Positions 11,435-20,955 are shown, counted from the stretch's first letter. The stretch: 64,000 bases of DNA from an uncultured beta proteobacterium (GCA_903876735.1 CAIRAW010000005.1:1-64000); one strand, 5' to 3'. Numbers and translations: made by a program. Notes: generated by a model not told the origin, from the sequence alone.

Positions 11435-13153
11435 CTAAAGCACCTCGCTGGCAAAGTCTGCCAATCGTGAGCGTTCGCCGCGGGCCAGGGTGATGTGGCC
11501 ACCGTGTTGCCAGCCTTTGAATTTGTCGACGGCAAAGGTCAGTCCGGAGGAGCCCTCGGTCAGGTAGGGTGTATCGATCTGGGCAATGTTGCCCATGCAG
11601 ATGATTTTGGTGCCGGGGCCGGCGCGTGTGATCAGTGTCTTCATCTGCTTAGGCGTCAGGTTCTGCGCTTCGTCGATGATGACGTACTTGTTCAGGAAAG
11701 TGCGCCCGCGCATGAAGTTCATGCTCTTGACCTTGATCCGGCTGCGGATCAATTCATTGGTGGCGGCGCGGCCCCATTCGCCGGCACTGGTGTCGGTTTT
11801 GCCCAGCACTTCAAGGTTGTCGTCGAGCGCGCCCATCCAGGGGCCCATTTTTTCTTCTTCGGTTCCGGGCAGGAAACCGATGTCTTCACCAACGCTGACG
11901 GTGGCTCGCGTGACGATGATCTCGGTATAGCGCCGGTCGTCCAGCACCTGTGTCAGGCCGGCGGCCAGCGCCATCAGTGTCTTGCCGGTACCAGCTGTGC
12001 CGGTCAGTGTGACAAAGTCAATCTCCGGGTCCATTAGCAGGTTCATGGCGAAGTTTTGTTCCCGGTTGCGGGTGGTAACGCCCCAGACCGCGTTCTTCAG
12101 GTGGGTGTAGTCCTTGAGCGTTTTGAAGACGGCGGTCTTGCCGCGGATTTCGGTTACCCGTGCGTACAGGCTGGGCTCGCCGGGTGACTCGAAATAGATG
12201 AACTGGTTGATCAGCAGGCTGGGGACAATGGGGCCGGTGATGCGGTAGAAGGTGTGCGCGCCTTGTTGCCAGCTTTCAACGGTTTCGCCATGATTGGTCC
12301 AGAAATTGACAGGCAGGGCGTAGGCGCCTGCGTAGAGCAGATCGCCGTCTTCCAGAGTCTTGTCGTTCTGGTAGTCATCAGTTGCCAGGCCCAGCGCGCG
12401 CGCTTTGACGCGCATGTTGATGTCCTTGGACACCAGCACGACTTCGCGCGGCGCCGAATCTGGGGTCTGGCCGCGCTCGGCAAATTGCTGGCGCAGGGCT
12501 TCCACAACCCCCAGAATCTGGTTGTCGGCCTTGCCCTGTGGCAGACTGCTAGGCAGGGTGTAGTTCAGGAGTTGCGTCTGGAAGAACAGTTTTCCGCCCG
12601 CTTCGCGATGGCCCGTGCTGCTCAGGGGCAGGCCGGCCGTGATGTCGGCTTCCTGGTGGCCGGCTAGGGCGTCCAGCGTCCGGCTGGTTTGCCGCGCATT
12701 GCGGGCCACTTCGGTCATGCCTTTTTTGTGTGCATCGAGTTCTTCCAGCACGATCATCGGAAGAAAAATGTCGTGTTCCTCAAATCGGAAAAGGCACATT
12801 GGGTCGTGTAGCAGCACGTTGGTGTCGAGAACAAACAGTTTGGGCGGGCCATTGTGCTTGGTCTTCTTGGGTCGGAGTTTGCTCGCTGCTGCAGGCGATG
12901 CTGCCGGGCGAACAGCAGGCTCTGCGGCCTCTGATCGGCGGGCCCGGGGGGCGCGGACTTGTGCTGAATTGTTTTCGGCTGCAATCGCCTCTGGCGCCGA
13001 TGCCTGCACCACCTTCGTGCGCTCGGGAAGTGCTTTTTCCGGCGCGTGTTGCTTGCTGGCCTGTGCTTCAGGCTTGCGGGCGCGCGCTGGCACGTCGTAA
13101 TCCCGTTCGGACAGCAAGGCGGCGCGTTTGGTGGGGGCTGATGGCAATGGCAT
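11435..13153 (-). CDS. PhoH family ATPase with N-terminal PIN domain
   Basis: The 572-aa protein has three parts. A basic, Ala/Pro-rich N-terminal region of about 110 residues comes first. A PIN ribonuclease-like domain follows (KLFVLDTNVLLHDP, FLPMIVLEELDAHKKG). Last is a PhoH-type ATPase with Walker A TGTAGTGKTLMALAAG and Walker B YVIIDEAQNLTP followed by GNIAQIDTPYL. PIN-PhoH proteins are proposed to couple ATP-driven RNA unwinding with cleavage. ATG at 13153 is chosen; a TTG start 14 codons upstream is possible. A terminator separates it from bcp upstream. Confidence 0.9.
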   Translation of the reverse strand: MPLPSAPTKRAALLSERDYDVPARARKPEAQASKQHAPEKALPERTKVVQASAPEAIAAENNSAQVRAPRARRSEAAEPAVRPAASPAAASKLRPKKTKHNGPPKLFVLDTNVLLHDPMCLFRFEEHDIFLPMIVLEELDAHKKGMTEVARNARQTSRTLDALAGHQEADITAGLPLSSTGHREAGGKLFFQTQLLNYTLPSSLPQGKADNQILGVVEALRQQFAERGQTPDSAPREVVLVSKDINMRVKARALGLATDDYQNDKTLEDGDLLYAGAYALPVNFWTNHGETVESWQQGAHTFYRITGPIVPSLLINQFIYFESPGEPSLYARVTEIRGKTAVFKTLKDYTHLKNAVWGVTTRNREQNFAMNLLMDPEIDFVTLTGTAGTGKTLMALAAGLTQVLDDRRYTEIIVTRATVSVGEDIGFLPGTEEEKMGPWMGALDDNLEVLGKTDTSAGEWGRAATNELIRSRIKVKSMNFMRGRTFLNKYVIIDEAQNLTPKQMKTLITRAGPGTKIICMGNIAQIDTPYLTEGSSGLTFAVDKFKGWQHGGHITLARGERSRLADFASEVL

Positions 13154-13195
13154 AGGGGGCTTACAGGAATGGAATAGTTTGTTTGATATCTTCAA

Positions 13196-13227
13196 GTGAA
13201 AAAGCCGCCGTGGGAACAGGGCGGCTT
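13196..13227 (-). terminator. Rho-independent terminator downstream of bcp
   Basis: On the minus strand the stem AAGCCGCC/GGCGGCTT with a 10-nt loop is followed by TTTTTC, 30-60 bp past the bcp stop. It insulates the phoH-like gene from bcp transcription. Confidence 0.8.
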
Positions 13228-13260
13228 CTCAATGGCATGCGTTTGGGCATGCATCGGTAT

Positions 13261-13746
13261 TCAGACGAGCGCGGCAGTCTTCTTGAGTTCTTTGACCGCT
13301 TTGAGCACATCGTCCACATGGCCCGGTACCTTCAGGCCACGCCATTCTTCCTTGAGCTGGCCGTCCGGGCCGATCAGGAAGGTGCTGCGCTCAATGCCCT
13401 TGACCTTTTTTCCGTACATGATCTTGTTCTTGACGACGCCGAACATGTGGCACATTTTTTCTTCGGTGTCGGCAATCAGTTCAAACGGGAGTTCCAGCTT
13501 GGCCTTGAATTCCTCGTGCGACTTCATGTTGTCGCGTGACACGCCGAACACGGTTGCCCCGGCCTTCACAAAGTCTTTGTACTTGTCCCGGAACTGCATC
13601 GCTTCGGTGGTGCAGCCGGGCGTGTTGTCTTTGGGGTAAAAATACAGGATGATGGTCTTTCCGAGGTGGGAGGTGTTGGATACCTTGATGCCACTGGTGG
13701 CATTTGATTCAAATTCAGGGATGGGTTTATTGACAACAATCGCCAT
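13261..13746 (-). CDS. bcp: thioredoxin-dependent peroxiredoxin (Bcp/PrxQ)
   Basis: The 161-aa peroxiredoxin reduces hydrogen and organic peroxides. The active site PKDNTPGCTTEAMQF places the peroxidatic Cys at 45. The resolving Cys found five residues later in many PrxQ proteins is absent (the residue is Met), so Cys99 (EKMCHMF) may serve or the enzyme may act as 1-Cys. The VFGVSRD and FLIGPDGQLKEEW blocks are typical. The neighbouring gene upstream, the Mth938-like protein, is on the same strand 143 bp away. Confidence 0.93.
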   Translation of the reverse strand: MAIVVNKPIPEFESNATSGIKVSNTSHLGKTIILYFYPKDNTPGCTTEAMQFRDKYKDFVKAGATVFGVSRDNMKSHEEFKAKLELPFELIADTEEKMCHMFGVVKNKIMYGKKVKGIERSTFLIGPDGQLKEEWRGLKVPGHVDDVLKAVKELKKTAALV

Positions 13747-13889
13747 GGTTCTTGATCTCGTGTGACAGGATGCGTCGTTCTCTCAAGTCGTTGGCACTAT
13801 CCTGTGACAGCGTGTGGCACCTTCGACTGCAACCTGTGATTTTACCCTGAAAATTGTTCGCGCATGGGTGCCGAGCACACAGGTTATCC

Positions 13890-14264
13890 CTAGGTGCTTT
13901 CAAGCAGCAGGGCGGCGATGACCTTGCGACCTTCACCGGCGAGGATGTTGTAGGTGCGACAGGCGGCTTCGGTGTCCATGGTCTCAATGCCGGTCTGTTT
14001 GTCGATCAGGGGCTGTAGCCAGGCCGGTCGGGGAAAGCGCAGGCGTTTGCCACTGCCAAAGATGATCAGTTCGGCGTCCATCGCCGCAAGTTCGGCGAAG
14101 TGCGTCATGCTCAAGTCTTCGAAACAGTTGCAGGCCCAGCTGAGGCGTTCACCGCTGGAACTGATGATGACGCTGCTGGTAATTTTTTCACCCGCAACGC
14201 CAATCCAGCCCGGACCATAGCCGCTGATGGACTGTACGCTGATGATGTCGGGTTGAAGCTTCAT
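13890..14264 (-). CDS. Mth938-like (DUF498) domain protein
   Basis: The 124-aa protein shows the Mth938/NDUFAF3-like pattern: ISGYGPGWIGVAGEKI, then SSVIISSSGERLSW, a central LIIFGSGKRLRFP, and the end IETMDTEAACRTYNILAGEGRKVIAALLL. The family is small and widespread; the human relative NDUFAF3 is a complex I assembly factor, but the bacterial role is unsettled. It is divergent from the aminotransferase gene, which begins 109 bp away. Confidence 0.87.
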   Translation of the reverse strand: MKLQPDIISVQSISGYGPGWIGVAGEKITSSVIISSSGERLSWACNCFEDLSMTHFAELAAMDAELIIFGSGKRLRFPRPAWLQPLIDKQTGIETMDTEAACRTYNILAGEGRKVIAALLLEST

Positions 14265-14373
14265 GCTGAAAAAGTCCGATGGGTTGGCTGTGGGCGACCT
14301 GCCGCAGGGGGCTGGCGCTGAGTTGTGGTCAAATTATAGGTTTCGCCTTACGTTACCCACGTCCGGAGGGACT

Positions 14374-15600
14374 TTGAAGACTATTCGAAAATCAAGCAAG
14401 CTTGCCAGCGTCTGCTACGACATCCGCGGTCCCATCATGGACGCGGCGCGCCAGATGGAGGAAGAAGGCCACAAGATCATCAAGCTAAATATCGGCAATC
14501 TGGCGGTGTTCGGCTTTGATGCGCCCGAAGAAATCCAGCAGGACATGATCCGTAATCTGCCCAATTCGGCTGGTTATTCGGATAGCAAGGGCATCTTTGG
14601 TGCGCGCAAGGCGGTCATGCACTACACCCAGCAGCAGGGCGTCAAGGGCGTTGTGCTCGACGACATCTACCTCGGCAATGGCGCCAGCGAACTGATCGTG
14701 ATGGCGACCAACGCCTTGCTTGACAACGGCGACGAGTTGTTGGTCCCTTCGCCTGACTACCCCCTGTGGACGGCAGCAACCAGTCTGTCCGGCGGCACGC
14801 CGGTGCACTACCTGTGTGACGAAGCGAAGGGCTGGATGCCCGATCTCGATGACATCCGCGCCAAGATCACGTCGCGCACCAAGGGCATTGTGGTCATCAA
14901 CCCGAACAACCCGACCGGTGCCTTGTATTCAGATGACCTGCTCAAGGCCATCGTGCAGATCGCGCGCGAACACGGGCTTGTGATTTTTGCCGACGAGGTC
15001 TATGACAAGGTGCTTTACGACGGCGCCCGTCACACCGCCATCGCCAGTCTCAGCCAGGATGTGCTGACCTTGACCTTCAACTCCTTGTCCAAGAGCTACC
15101 GCTCCTGCGGCTACCGTGCGGGCTGGATGGTGGTGTCAGGCGACAAGAAGCCGGCCCGCGATTACATTGAAGGCCTCAACATGCTCTCGAACATGCGCCT
15201 GTGCGCGAATGTTCCTGGGCAATGGGCGATCCAGACCGCCCTTGGCGGCCACCAGAGCATCAACGAACTGGTGGCGGAAGGCGGACGCCTGCGTCGCCAG
15301 CGCGATCTGGCCTATGAACTGATTACAGCCATTCCGGGCGTTACCTGCGTCAAGCCGACGGCGGCGCTTTATATGTTCCCGAAGCTCGACCCGACCCTGT
15401 ACCCGATCGTGGATGACCAGTTGTTTTTCCTCGAGCTGTTGCAGGAAACCCGCGTCATGCTGGTGCAGGGCACCGGTTTTAACTGGCCCACGCCCGACCA
15501 TTTCCGGATCGTGTTCCTGCCGCATGAAGACGATTTGCGCGAGGCCATCGGCCGCGTTGCCAAATTCCTTGAGGCTTATCGCAAACGCCACAGCAACTGA
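14374..15600 (+). CDS. PLP-dependent aminotransferase (alanine transaminase AlaA/AlaC type)
   Basis: The 408-aa fold-type I aminotransferase has NPNNPTGALYSDDLL, ADEVYDKVLYDG and the PLP lysine in FNSLSKSYRSCGYRAGW. The N-terminus LKTIRKSSKLASVCYDIRGPIMDAA is that of AlaA-like alanine transaminases, which move amino groups between glutamate and pyruvate. A TTG start at 14374 is chosen because GGAGGG lies just upstream and the family N-terminus begins there; an upstream ATG in frame has no homology. Its position 67 bp before hom is common in betaproteobacteria and suggests co-transcription with threonine genes. Confidence 0.93.
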   Translation: MKTIRKSSKLASVCYDIRGPIMDAARQMEEEGHKIIKLNIGNLAVFGFDAPEEIQQDMIRNLPNSAGYSDSKGIFGARKAVMHYTQQQGVKGVVLDDIYLGNGASELIVMATNALLDNGDELLVPSPDYPLWTAATSLSGGTPVHYLCDEAKGWMPDLDDIRAKITSRTKGIVVINPNNPTGALYSDDLLKAIVQIAREHGLVIFADEVYDKVLYDGARHTAIASLSQDVLTLTFNSLSKSYRSCGYRAGWMVVSGDKKPARDYIEGLNMLSNMRLCANVPGQWAIQTALGGHQSINELVAEGGRLRRQRDLAYELITAIPGVTCVKPTAALYMFPKLDPTLYPIVDDQLFFLELLQETRVMLVQGTGFNWPTPDHFRIVFLPHEDDLREAIGRVAKFLEAYRKRHSN

Positions 15601-15667
15601 TTTGCTGTTAACTGCCAGCGCATGGCCCAAGAAAGCCGGCGACTGGCCAATCCAGGTATTTATTGAT

Positions 15668-16990
15668 ATGAAACCAATTCAAGTAGGCCTTCTGGGCACC
15701 GGCGTTGTGGGTTCCGGCACGTTCAATGTGCTGCGCCGCAACCAGGAGGAGATCAAGCGTCGCGCCGGTCGCGGCATCGAGATCAGCATGGTGGCCGATT
15801 TGGACACGGCGCGCGCGCTAGCGCTGGTTGGTTCGGGTGTCAAGGTGACGTCGGATGCACGCGAGGTCATTGCGAATCCGGATATCGACATCGTGATCGA
15901 ATTGATTGGCGGCTACGGCATTGCACGCACGCTGGTGCTGGAAGCGATCGCCGCCGGCAAGCACGTGGTGACCGCCAACAAGGCGCTGCTTGCGGTGCAC
16001 GGGACCGAGATTTTTGCCGCAGCGTCGGCCAAGGGTGTAATCGTGGCCTTTGAGGCGGCGGTGGCTGGCGGCATCCCGATCATCAAGGCGCTGCGCGAGG
16101 GCCTGACGGCCAATCGCATCCAGTGGATTGCCGGCATCATCAACGGCACGACCAACTTCATCCTGTCCGAGATGCGCGACAAGGGCCTCGACTTCGACGT
16201 GGTGCTGAAGGAGGCGCAACGTCTGGGTTACGCCGAGGCCGATCCGACGTTCGATATCGAGGGTGTGGATGCCGCGCACAAGGCAACCATCATGTGTTCG
16301 ATCGCATTCGGCATCCCGGTCCAGTTCGAAAAGGCCTATGTTGAAGGCATCACCCGACTTGGCGCGGCCGACATCAAATACGCCGAGCAGCTTGGTTACC
16401 GCATCAAGTTGCTTGGCATCACCAAGCGTACTGACAAAGGGATCGAACTGCGGGTACACCCCAGCCTGGTGCCGACCCGGCGGCTGATTGCCAATGTCGA
16501 AGGCGCCATGAACGCCGTCATGGTGCAAGGCGACGCCGTCGGCACGACCCTGTACTACGGCAAGGGCGCTGGCTCCGAGCCAACGGCCAGTGCCGTGATC
16601 GCCGATCTGGTCGACATCACACGCCTGCACACGGCCGATCCGCTCAATCGCGTGCCGCACCTGGCGTTCCAGCCCAATGCCATGAGCGACCTGCACGTGT
16701 TGCCGATGAGCGAGGTCGTGACCAGTTATTACCTGCGCCTGCGCGTGGCAGATGAGGCAGGCGTGCTGGCCAAGGTGACCGGAATTCTGGCTGCGCTGGG
16801 CATCAGCATTGATGCCATCCTGCAGCGCGAAGCGGACGAAGTCGGCGGCGAAGGCGCGACCCAGACCGATCTCATTATCCTGACGCATGACTGCGTCGAG
16901 TCCGAGATGAACGCCGCGCTGGCGCAGATGCAGGCGCTGCCCACGGTGCTGGCGCCGATCACCCGCATCCGCAAGGAAGAACTGGCCTGA
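15668..16990 (+). CDS. hom: homoserine dehydrogenase
   Basis: The 440-aa enzyme reduces aspartate semialdehyde to homoserine. It has the N-terminal Rossmann motif VGLLGTGVVGSGTFNVL, the signature GGIPIIKALREGLTANRI, and GIINGTTNFIL. A C-terminal ACT domain (ADEAGVLAKVTGILAALGISID) probably mediates feedback by threonine. Its stop overlaps the thrC start by one base (TGATG). The frame is open far upstream within the aminotransferase gene, but the family start is ATG 15668. Confidence 0.97.
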   Translation: MKPIQVGLLGTGVVGSGTFNVLRRNQEEIKRRAGRGIEISMVADLDTARALALVGSGVKVTSDAREVIANPDIDIVIELIGGYGIARTLVLEAIAAGKHVVTANKALLAVHGTEIFAAASAKGVIVAFEAAVAGGIPIIKALREGLTANRIQWIAGIINGTTNFILSEMRDKGLDFDVVLKEAQRLGYAEADPTFDIEGVDAAHKATIMCSIAFGIPVQFEKAYVEGITRLGAADIKYAEQLGYRIKLLGITKRTDKGIELRVHPSLVPTRRLIANVEGAMNAVMVQGDAVGTTLYYGKGAGSEPTASAVIADLVDITRLHTADPLNRVPHLAFQPNAMSDLHVLPMSEVVTSYYLRLRVADEAGVLAKVTGILAALGISIDAILQREADEVGGEGATQTDLIILTHDCVESEMNAALAQMQALPTVLAPITRIRKEELA

Positions 16991-18453
16991 TGAAGTACCT
17001 TTCCACGCGCGCTGCGCTCAACGATCCGGGCGAGCGCAAACGCTTTTGCGAGATATTGCTCGAAGGCCTGGCGCCGGACGGCGGCCTGTACCTTCCCGAG
17101 CATTACCCGCAAGTCAATGATGCGCTGTTGGCGCATTGGCGTGTGGTGTACCGTGACCAGGGTTACGCAGCGCTGGCGTTTGAGGTGCTGTCGCTCTACA
17201 TTGATGACATTCCCGCTGCTGATCTGAAGACGATCTGTAACAAGACCTACACCGAGCAGGTCTTTGGTACGCAAAAGATTGTTCCGTTGACCCGGATTGA
17301 GGACGCCCCGGTTGGCGCAGGGACAGCGCCGCTCTATCTGGAAGCCCTGTCCAACGGCCCGACGCTGGCCTTCAAGGATATGGCGATGCAGTTGCTCGGC
17401 AACCTGTTTGAATATGAGTTGGCGCGCCGCGGCGAACAACTCAACATTCTGGGCGCCACCAGCGGGGACACCGGCAGCGCGGCCGAATACGCGATGCGTG
17501 GCAAGAAAAGCGTGCGCGTTTTCATGACCAGCCCGGCCGGCCGCATGAGCCCGTTCCAGCAGGCGCAGATGTTCAGTCTGATGGACGAAAACATCCACAA
17601 CATTGCTGTGGACGGTGTTTTTGACGATTGCCAGGACATGGTCAAGGCCGTCTCGAATGACCTGGAGTTCAAGCGCAAGTACCGGATCGGTACCGTCAAC
17701 TCCATCAACTGGGCACGCCTGCTGGCCCAGGTCGTCTACTACTTCGCTGGCTATTTTCAGGCCACTGAAAAAGATTCGGAAACAGTCTGTTTCGCAGTTC
17801 CATCCGGTAACTTCGGCAACGTCTGCGCCGGCCATGTCGCTCGCGTGATGGGGCTGCCGATCGAGAAGTTGGTGGTGGCGACCAATGAGAACGACGTGCT
17901 CGACGAATTCTTCCGAACTGGCGTCTACCGCGTGCGTGGCAGTGCCGACACGTTCGAGACTTCCAGTCCGTCGATGGACATCTCCAAGGCCAGCAACTTT
18001 GAGCGCTTCGTGTTCGACCTGCTGGAACGCGATGGCACGCTGGTCAAGTCGCTGTTTGGTGCAGCACTCAGCGACACCGGGCGCTTTGACTTGAGCGCAG
18101 ACCCGCGTTTTGCGCAGGCTGCAGCGAATTTCGGCTTTGTCAGCGGGAAAAGTACACATGCCGACCGGCTTGCGACGATCCGGAACACCTGGGAACGCTT
18201 CGGCGTCATGATCGACACGCATACGGCCGATGCGCTGAAGGTTGCGCGTGAACACTTGCAACCCGGTGTACCGATGATCGTGCTGGAAACCGCGCTGCCG
18301 ATCAAGTTTGCCGCCACGATTGTCGAAGCCCTTGGGCGCGAGCCCGATCGTCCGGCCCGATTCGAAGGCATGGAGGCGCTGCCCCGACGCGTCACAGCCA
18401 TGGCCGCCGATGCGGCTGCCGTCAAGGCCTATATCGCGCAGCATTGCCCATGA
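16990..18453 (+). CDS. thrC: threonine synthase
   Basis: The 487-aa PLP enzyme converts O-phosphohomoserine to threonine. The N-terminus MKYLSTR and the lysine motif SNGPTLAFKDMAMQLLGNL mark the longer class of threonine synthases. The phosphate-binding glycine loop is GATSGDTGSAAEYAM. It overlaps hom by one base and mobB by four (ATGA), which points to translational coupling along the operon. Confidence 0.97.
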   Translation: MKYLSTRAALNDPGERKRFCEILLEGLAPDGGLYLPEHYPQVNDALLAHWRVVYRDQGYAALAFEVLSLYIDDIPAADLKTICNKTYTEQVFGTQKIVPLTRIEDAPVGAGTAPLYLEALSNGPTLAFKDMAMQLLGNLFEYELARRGEQLNILGATSGDTGSAAEYAMRGKKSVRVFMTSPAGRMSPFQQAQMFSLMDENIHNIAVDGVFDDCQDMVKAVSNDLEFKRKYRIGTVNSINWARLLAQVVYYFAGYFQATEKDSETVCFAVPSGNFGNVCAGHVARVMGLPIEKLVVATNENDVLDEFFRTGVYRVRGSADTFETSSPSMDISKASNFERFVFDLLERDGTLVKSLFGAALSDTGRFDLSADPRFAQAAANFGFVSGKSTHADRLATIRNTWERFGVMIDTHTADALKVAREHLQPGVPMIVLETALPIKFAATIVEALGREPDRPARFEGMEALPRRVTAMAADAAAVKAYIAQHCP

Positions 18454-18983
18454 AGGTGGTGGCATTTGTTGGACACTCCGGCGCCGGCAAGACGACACTG
18501 GTTGAGCGTCTGATTCCTGCCATGCGGCAGCAAGGACTGCGCATGTCGGTCGTCAAGCACGCCCACCATCACTTTGATATTGACCATGTCGGCAAGGATA
18601 CTTTCCGCCATCGTGAGGCCGGCGCTTTCGAGGTGGTGGTGGCATCGAACAAGCGCCTGGCACTGATGCGTGAGTTTGAACATCCCGCAAAACTGAATGT
18701 GCATCAACTGATTGCCGAACTCTATGACGGCGTCGACTGGGTTCTGGTGGAGGGTTTCAAGGACTGCGATCTGCAGAAGATTGAAGTCTGGCGTGCCGAG
18801 TCGGGGCAGCCGGCGCAGTATCCGTATGATGATTTCATCGTCGCCATTGCTACCGATTCGCCCGAGCAACTGCCGCAGGCCACTAGCCGCCCGGTGTTGG
18901 ACCTCAATGACCCGCAAGGGCTGGCGAACTGGTTGGTCACCAGTGAAATGCGCTTTGAATACCGGCCGGAGATCTTTACATGA
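18450..18983 (+). CDS. mobB: molybdopterin-guanine dinucleotide biosynthesis adaptor MobB
   Basis: The 177-aa GTP-binding protein has a P-loop FVGHSGAGKTTLVERLIP at the N-terminus, then VVKHAHHHFDIDHVGKDTFRHREAGA and VLVEGFKD, all typical of MobB. It assists MobA in attaching GMP to molybdopterin; mobA is not in the window. It starts inside the thrC stop (ATGA) and ends in a four-base overlap with moeA. Confidence 0.94.
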   Translation: MKVVAFVGHSGAGKTTLVERLIPAMRQQGLRMSVVKHAHHHFDIDHVGKDTFRHREAGAFEVVVASNKRLALMREFEHPAKLNVHQLIAELYDGVDWVLVEGFKDCDLQKIEVWRAESGQPAQYPYDDFIVAIATDSPEQLPQATSRPVLDLNDPQGLANWLVTSEMRFEYRPEIFT

Positions 18984-20203
18984 GCCCACCCCGACCCGCT
19001 TTGCGTCCGCTCGATGAGGCACTGGCCGAGTTGCTTGGCTTTGCCTCGGCCTTGCCGGAACTCGAATCGGTCGCAACCTTTGATGCCGATGGTCGCGTGC
19101 TGGCACAGGACCTGGTATCGGCACTGCACGTGCCGCCACAGGACAACAGCAGCATGGATGGCTATGCGCTGTGCTGCGCTGATCTGGCGTCTGCTTCGGG
19201 TGTCTTGCCGGTCAGTCAGCGCATAGCGGCCGGTTCGGCTGCTGCGCCGCTGGTGCGTGGCAGTGCCGCACGCATCTTTACTGGCGCACCGATCCCTGCC
19301 GGCGCCGATGCGGTGGTGATGCAGGAAGACTGTGAACTGCTGGATGGCGCCGTGCGGATCAAGGCGCCGCCGCTGCCTGGGCAGTGGATTCGCCGGGCTG
19401 GCGAAGATGTGACGCTGGGTGCGACCGTGCTGGCAAGCGGCGCGCGCCTGACGCCGGCCGCGCTAGGGCTGGCCGCCAGCATTGGCATGGCGGATCTGCT
19501 GGTACGCCGCCGGCCGCGCGTGGCCTTGTTTTCGACTGGCGATGAACTGGTGATGCCAGGCGCCGTGGCAGCTGTGGACATGAAGCCCGGTGCCATTTAC
19601 AACTCCAACCGTTTTTTCCTGCGTGCCTTGCTGCTGCGCCTGGGTTGTGAGGTGACGGATATGGGCATCGTGCCCGATCGGCTTGACGCCACGCTGCTGG
19701 CCCTGCGCGAAGCCGCGGACCAGCACGACCTGATTCTGACCAGTGGTGGCGTCTCGGTTGGCGAAGAAGACCATATCAAGCCCGCCGTGCAGGCTTTGGG
19801 CCAGCTGGCCCTGTGGCAGATCGCCATCAAGCCCGGCAAGCCGTTCGCCTATGGGCGCGTGCAGGGCACCCATTTCATTGGCCTGCCTGGCAATCCGGTT
19901 TCCAGCTATGTGACCTTTTTGCTATTGGTGCGCCCCTTCCTGCTCAAGCTGCAGGGCGTCACCGAATTGGCGACCCCATCGATTGCCGCAACGGCCCATT
20001 TCGACTGGCCACGGGCTGACCGGCGGCGTGAGTTCCTGCGCGCACGCCGCAATGACGCTGGCGGCCTGGACCTGTTTGCCAATCAAAGCTCTGGCGTCCT
20101 GACCTCGGCGGTCTGGGGCGACGGACTGGTCGACAATCCACCGGGTCAGACCGTTCAATATGGCGACAGCGTTCGCTTTATTCCTTTTGCCGAGGTCTTG
20201 TGA
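18980..20203 (+). CDS. moeA: molybdopterin molybdenumtransferase MoeA
   Basis: The 407-aa enzyme inserts molybdate into adenylylated molybdopterin. Visible blocks are DNSSMDGYAL, GSAARIFTGAPIPAGADAVVMQED, the MPT-binding FSTGDELV, and TSGGVSVGEEDHIK followed by PGKPFAYGR and GLPGNPVSS. It overlaps mobB by four bases and moaD by one. Confidence 0.97.
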   Translation: MSPPRPALRPLDEALAELLGFASALPELESVATFDADGRVLAQDLVSALHVPPQDNSSMDGYALCCADLASASGVLPVSQRIAAGSAAAPLVRGSAARIFTGAPIPAGADAVVMQEDCELLDGAVRIKAPPLPGQWIRRAGEDVTLGATVLASGARLTPAALGLAASIGMADLLVRRRPRVALFSTGDELVMPGAVAAVDMKPGAIYNSNRFFLRALLLRLGCEVTDMGIVPDRLDATLLALREAADQHDLILTSGGVSVGEEDHIKPAVQALGQLALWQIAIKPGKPFAYGRVQGTHFIGLPGNPVSSYVTFLLLVRPFLLKLQGVTELATPSIAATAHFDWPRADRRREFLRARRNDAGGLDLFANQSSGVLTSAVWGDGLVDNPPGQTVQYGDSVRFIPFAEVL

Positions 20204-20454
20204 TGAGAGTCAGCGTCAGGTACTTTGCTTCAATCCGGGAAATCATTGGCGTGTCCGGCGAGTCCATTGAAACCCAAGCCGTCACGCTGGCGGCACTGCG
20301 TGACGAATTGATCGCCTGCGGTGGCCGTTATGCTGAAAGCCTCGCGCGTGGCAGCGCTGTGCGGGTGGCACTCAACCAGGTCATGAGCGATGAAGCCGCA
20401 GTATTGGAAGACGGCGCCGAGGTGGCTTTTTTTCCGCCGGTTACGGGGGGCTAG
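20203..20454 (+). CDS. moaD: molybdopterin synthase sulfur-carrier subunit MoaD
   Basis: The 83-aa ubiquitin-like protein begins MRVSVRYFASIREIIG and ends in the required Gly-Gly (FFPPVTGG), which becomes a thiocarboxylate. It pairs with MoaE directly downstream. ATG 20203 overlaps the moeA stop; a GTG one codon upstream is less likely. Confidence 0.96.
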   Translation: MRVSVRYFASIREIIGVSGESIETQAVTLAALRDELIACGGRYAESLARGSAVRVALNQVMSDEAAVLEDGAEVAFFPPVTGG

Positions 20455-20457
20455 TGC

Positions 20458-20955
20458 ATGAAGCCGGACCTGTTGCCAAGCGAACGCGTTCGTATTCAGA
20501 CCGAAGATTTCGACCTGAGTGCTGAGGTCGCCGCCCTGCGTGCGCAGGATCCCCGCGTCGGCGCCATTTGCAGTTTCATCGGTACGGTGCGCGACCGGAC
20601 TGCCGGTGCCTCGGGCAGCATCAGCAGCATGGAACTCGAACATTACCCCGGCATGACCGAAAAGGCGATCGAGGCCATGATTGACCAGGCGCTGGCCCGC
20701 TTTGACATCTACAGCGCGCGGATCGTGCACCGGGTCGGCCTGTTGCAGCCACTCGATCAGATCGTGCTGGTGGCGGTGAGTTCGGCGCACCGCGGCATGA
20801 GTTTTCAGGCCTGTGAGTTCCTGATGGACTACCTCAAGACCCAGGCGCCGTTCTGGAAAAAAGAGCAGACGCCCGAAGGTGCGCGCTGGGTCGATGCCCG
20901 GGTCAGCGACGACGTGGCTCTCGCGCGCTGGGGTATTGCCGCGGCCAACACCTGA
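20458..20955 (+). CDS. moaE: molybdopterin synthase catalytic subunit MoaE
   Basis: The 165-aa subunit converts cyclic pyranopterin monophosphate to molybdopterin using sulfur from MoaD. Motifs seen: FIGTVRDRT, MELEHYPGMTEKAI, VHRVGLL, and APFWKKEQTPEGARWVDA with the catalytic Lys pair. It ends the plus-strand operon, and the convergent unknown gene begins at the next base. Confidence 0.96.
   Translation: MKPDLLPSERVRIQTEDFDLSAEVAALRAQDPRVGAICSFIGTVRDRTAGASGSISSMELEHYPGMTEKAIEAMIDQALARFDIYSARIVHRVGLLQPLDQIVLVAVSSAHRGMSFQACEFLMDYLKTQAPFWKKEQTPEGARWVDARVSDDVALARWGIAAANT

Noticed and set aside
16729-18498. Minus-strand open frame opposite hom/thrC
   Set aside because: Spans two real genes on the other strand and shows no family similarity.
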